This document shows, in pieces, positions 63,014 through 64,000 of a DNA stretch of 64,000 bases. Origin of the DNA: Sulfitobacter albidus (GTDB lineage: Bacteria; Pseudomonadota; Alphaproteobacteria; Rhodobacterales; Rhodobacteraceae); NCBI RefSeq assembly GCF_018200035.1, contig NZ_CP073581.1, positions 368,501 to 432,500 of the forward strand, given 5' to 3'. Position numbers and translations under genes: made by a program. Position 1 is the stretch's first letter. Each line of letters starts with the position of its first letter. The notes under the pieces are model-generated. The model saw only the letters and a program-made list of their open reading frames with translations. It searched no databases and was not told where the DNA came from.

Positions 63014-63652
63014 ATGACTGACAAATCCATCGAGACCCGCAAGCTGGCGGCGCTTGCCCCGATCATCCCCGTGCTGGTCGTGGACGATGTGGCCGATGCC
63101 ATGCCGTTGGCGCAGGCGCTGGTGCGCGGCGGGCTGCCGGTGCTGGAGGTGACGCTGCGCACCGATGCCGCGCTCGACGTGATTGCCGCCATGGCGGGGG
63201 TCGAGGGCGCGCGCGTGGGTGCGGGCACGCTGGTGAGCGAGGCGGATGTGGATGCGGCGATGAAGGCCGGGGCGACCTTTGGCGTCTCGCCCGGCGGGCC
63301 ATCGGCGCTGGTCGACATCTGCGAGGCGCGCGGCCTGCCGTTTCTGCCCGGTGCCGTGACGGCGACCGAGGCGATGACGCTGTTCGCGCGCGGCTACGAT
63401 CTGCTGAAATTCTTTCCGGCCGAGGGGGCGGGGGGCGTCAAGGTGCTCAAGGGGCTGGCGGGGCCGCTGCCCGACATTTCGTTCTGCCCCACCGGCGGTG
63501 TGAGCCTTGAGAACGCCGAGAGCTATCTGAGCCTGCCCAATGTGGCCGTGGCGGGTGGTAGCTGGATCGCGCCCGCCGATCTGGTACGCGCGGGGGATTG
63601 GGACGCGATCGAGGCGCGCGCACGCGCGGCCAGTGCGCTCAGCCGCGGCTAG
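63014..63652 (+). CDS. eda: KDPG aldolase
   Basis: A 212-residue TIM-barrel aldolase that splits 2-keto-3-deoxy-6-phosphogluconate into pyruvate and glyceraldehyde 3-phosphate. Glu45 in LPVLEVTLRT and the Schiff-base Lys132 in YDLLKFFPAEGAGG are present, as is the phosphate-binding CPTGGV. It lies 5 nt after edd and completes the Entner-Doudoroff route. Confidence 0.95.
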   Translation: MTDKSIETRKLAALAPIIPVLVVDDVADAMPLAQALVRGGLPVLEVTLRTDAALDVIAAMAGVEGARVGAGTLVSEADVDAAMKAGATFGVSPGGPSALVDICEARGLPFLPGAVTATEAMTLFARGYDLLKFFPAEGAGGVKVLKGLAGPLPDISFCPTGGVSLENAESYLSLPNVAVAGGSWIAPADLVRAGDWDAIEARARAASALSRG

Positions 63653-63690
63653 TGCTTGCACGGGCGGGGTCGATCCGCCCATAGTTGCGC

Positions 63691-64000
63691 ATGACCGACA
63701 AATCCCCCCGTTTGCGGCCCACCGACCGATCGCTGCCGATTGCCCTGCTGCGCGCCCGCGAGACGGTGATGGGACCGGTGCGCGACATGCTCGCCGACAG
63801 CGGTGTGAACGAACAGAAATGGCGCGTGCTGCGCGTGCTCGACGAGGGCGGCGCACAGGATCAGAACTCGATCGCGCGCGCCGCCTGCCTGCTGCTGCCG
63901 AGCCTTACGCGAATCCTGCGCGCGATGGAGGATGATCGCCTGATCTCGCGCGCGGAGGATCCGGACGACCGCCGCCGCTCCATCGTGCGGATCGAGGCGC
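63691..64000 (+). CDS. MarR family regulator, HpaR-like, 3' end outside window
   Basis: Partial gene with 103 codons in the window. The protein starts MTDKSPRLRPTDRSLPIALL and has the MarR winged helix: NEQKWRVLRVLDEGG, SIARAACLLLPSLTRILRAM and RLISRAEDPDDRRRSIV, the wing with Asp and Arg residues. LLPSLTRIL and LPIALLRARE are typical of HpaR regulators of homoprotocatechuate degradation. The ATG at 63691 lacks a strong ribosome binding site. Target genes are probably beyond the right edge. Confidence 0.85.
   Translation, partial: MTDKSPRLRPTDRSLPIALLRARETVMGPVRDMLADSGVNEQKWRVLRVLDEGGAQDQNSIARAACLLLPSLTRILRAMEDDRLISRAEDPDDRRRSIVRIEA

Noticed and set aside
1..64000. CRISPR arrays, complete insertion sequences, prophage genes, rRNA genes
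   Set aside because: No regularly spaced direct repeats, transposases, integrases, phage structural genes or rRNA sequence were seen.

Overview
The window looks like chromosomal DNA of an alphaproteobacterium of the Rhodobacterales (Roseobacter-type). Support: high GC, dense operons with many 4-nt start/stop overlaps, a B12-dependent NrdJ, the short HisG with HisZ, DUF1489, DUF938 and IspZ-type housekeeping genes, an Entner-Doudoroff edd-eda pair, a dimethylglycine/sarcosine-type FAD-GcvT oxidoreductase, and CtrA-type TTAA-N7-TTAA sites. No phage, intact IS element or CRISPR array is visible.

Layout. 1-9343: one long minus-strand operon runs from an oligopeptide-type ABC importer (binding protein, two permeases, fused double ATPase) through an XRE-cupin regulator, an aminopeptidase P, a type II thioesterase, an Sfp-type phosphopantetheinyl transferase, an unrecognised protein and a TauD-type oxygenase cut by the window edge. 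It resembles the tailoring end of a nonribosomal peptide locus fused to a peptide uptake system. 9856-14642: a plus-strand four-gene operon of an unrecognised P-loop NTPase, an ABC exporter-like protein whose ATPase motifs are eroded, a histidine kinase and an OmpR-type regulator. 14643-16999: a lower-GC stretch with a sulfotransferase-like gene, ending at tRNA-Gln(TTG). 17072-24475: MscS channel, quinone oxidoreductase, SH3 protein, 2-hydroxyacid dehydrogenase, gamma-glutamyltransferase, D-lactate-dehydrogenase-type flavoprotein.

24480-25967 is the most interesting locus. A two-helix membrane protein whose C-terminal domain resembles the STING cyclic-dinucleotide receptor is followed, with a 20-bp overlap, by a small unrecognised gene. 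No cyclic-nucleotide synthase is next to it. A perfect TTAA-N7-TTAA site lies just upstream of the STING-like gene, and a second one lies upstream of the next small gene, which suggests CtrA control.

26116-36084: FAD-GcvT oxidoreductase; a coupled DadA-like / aldo-keto reductase / DUF938 / GH25 operon whose GH25 gene is frameshifted; GST; a lone ectoine synthase with a 2OG-Fe oxygenase; a cNMP-binding thioredoxin-reductase-like fusion. 36203-45707: purine uptake and oxidation operon (xdhABC, then a nucleoside-type ABC importer). 45977-56789: ispZ, DUF3179 lipoprotein, dnaE, lipoprotein, slyX, hisS-hisZ-hisG, DUF1489. 56969-64000: nrdJ, xylulokinase, edd-eda and the start of an HpaR-like MarR regulator. 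All assignments come from reading motifs by eye; no database search was run.
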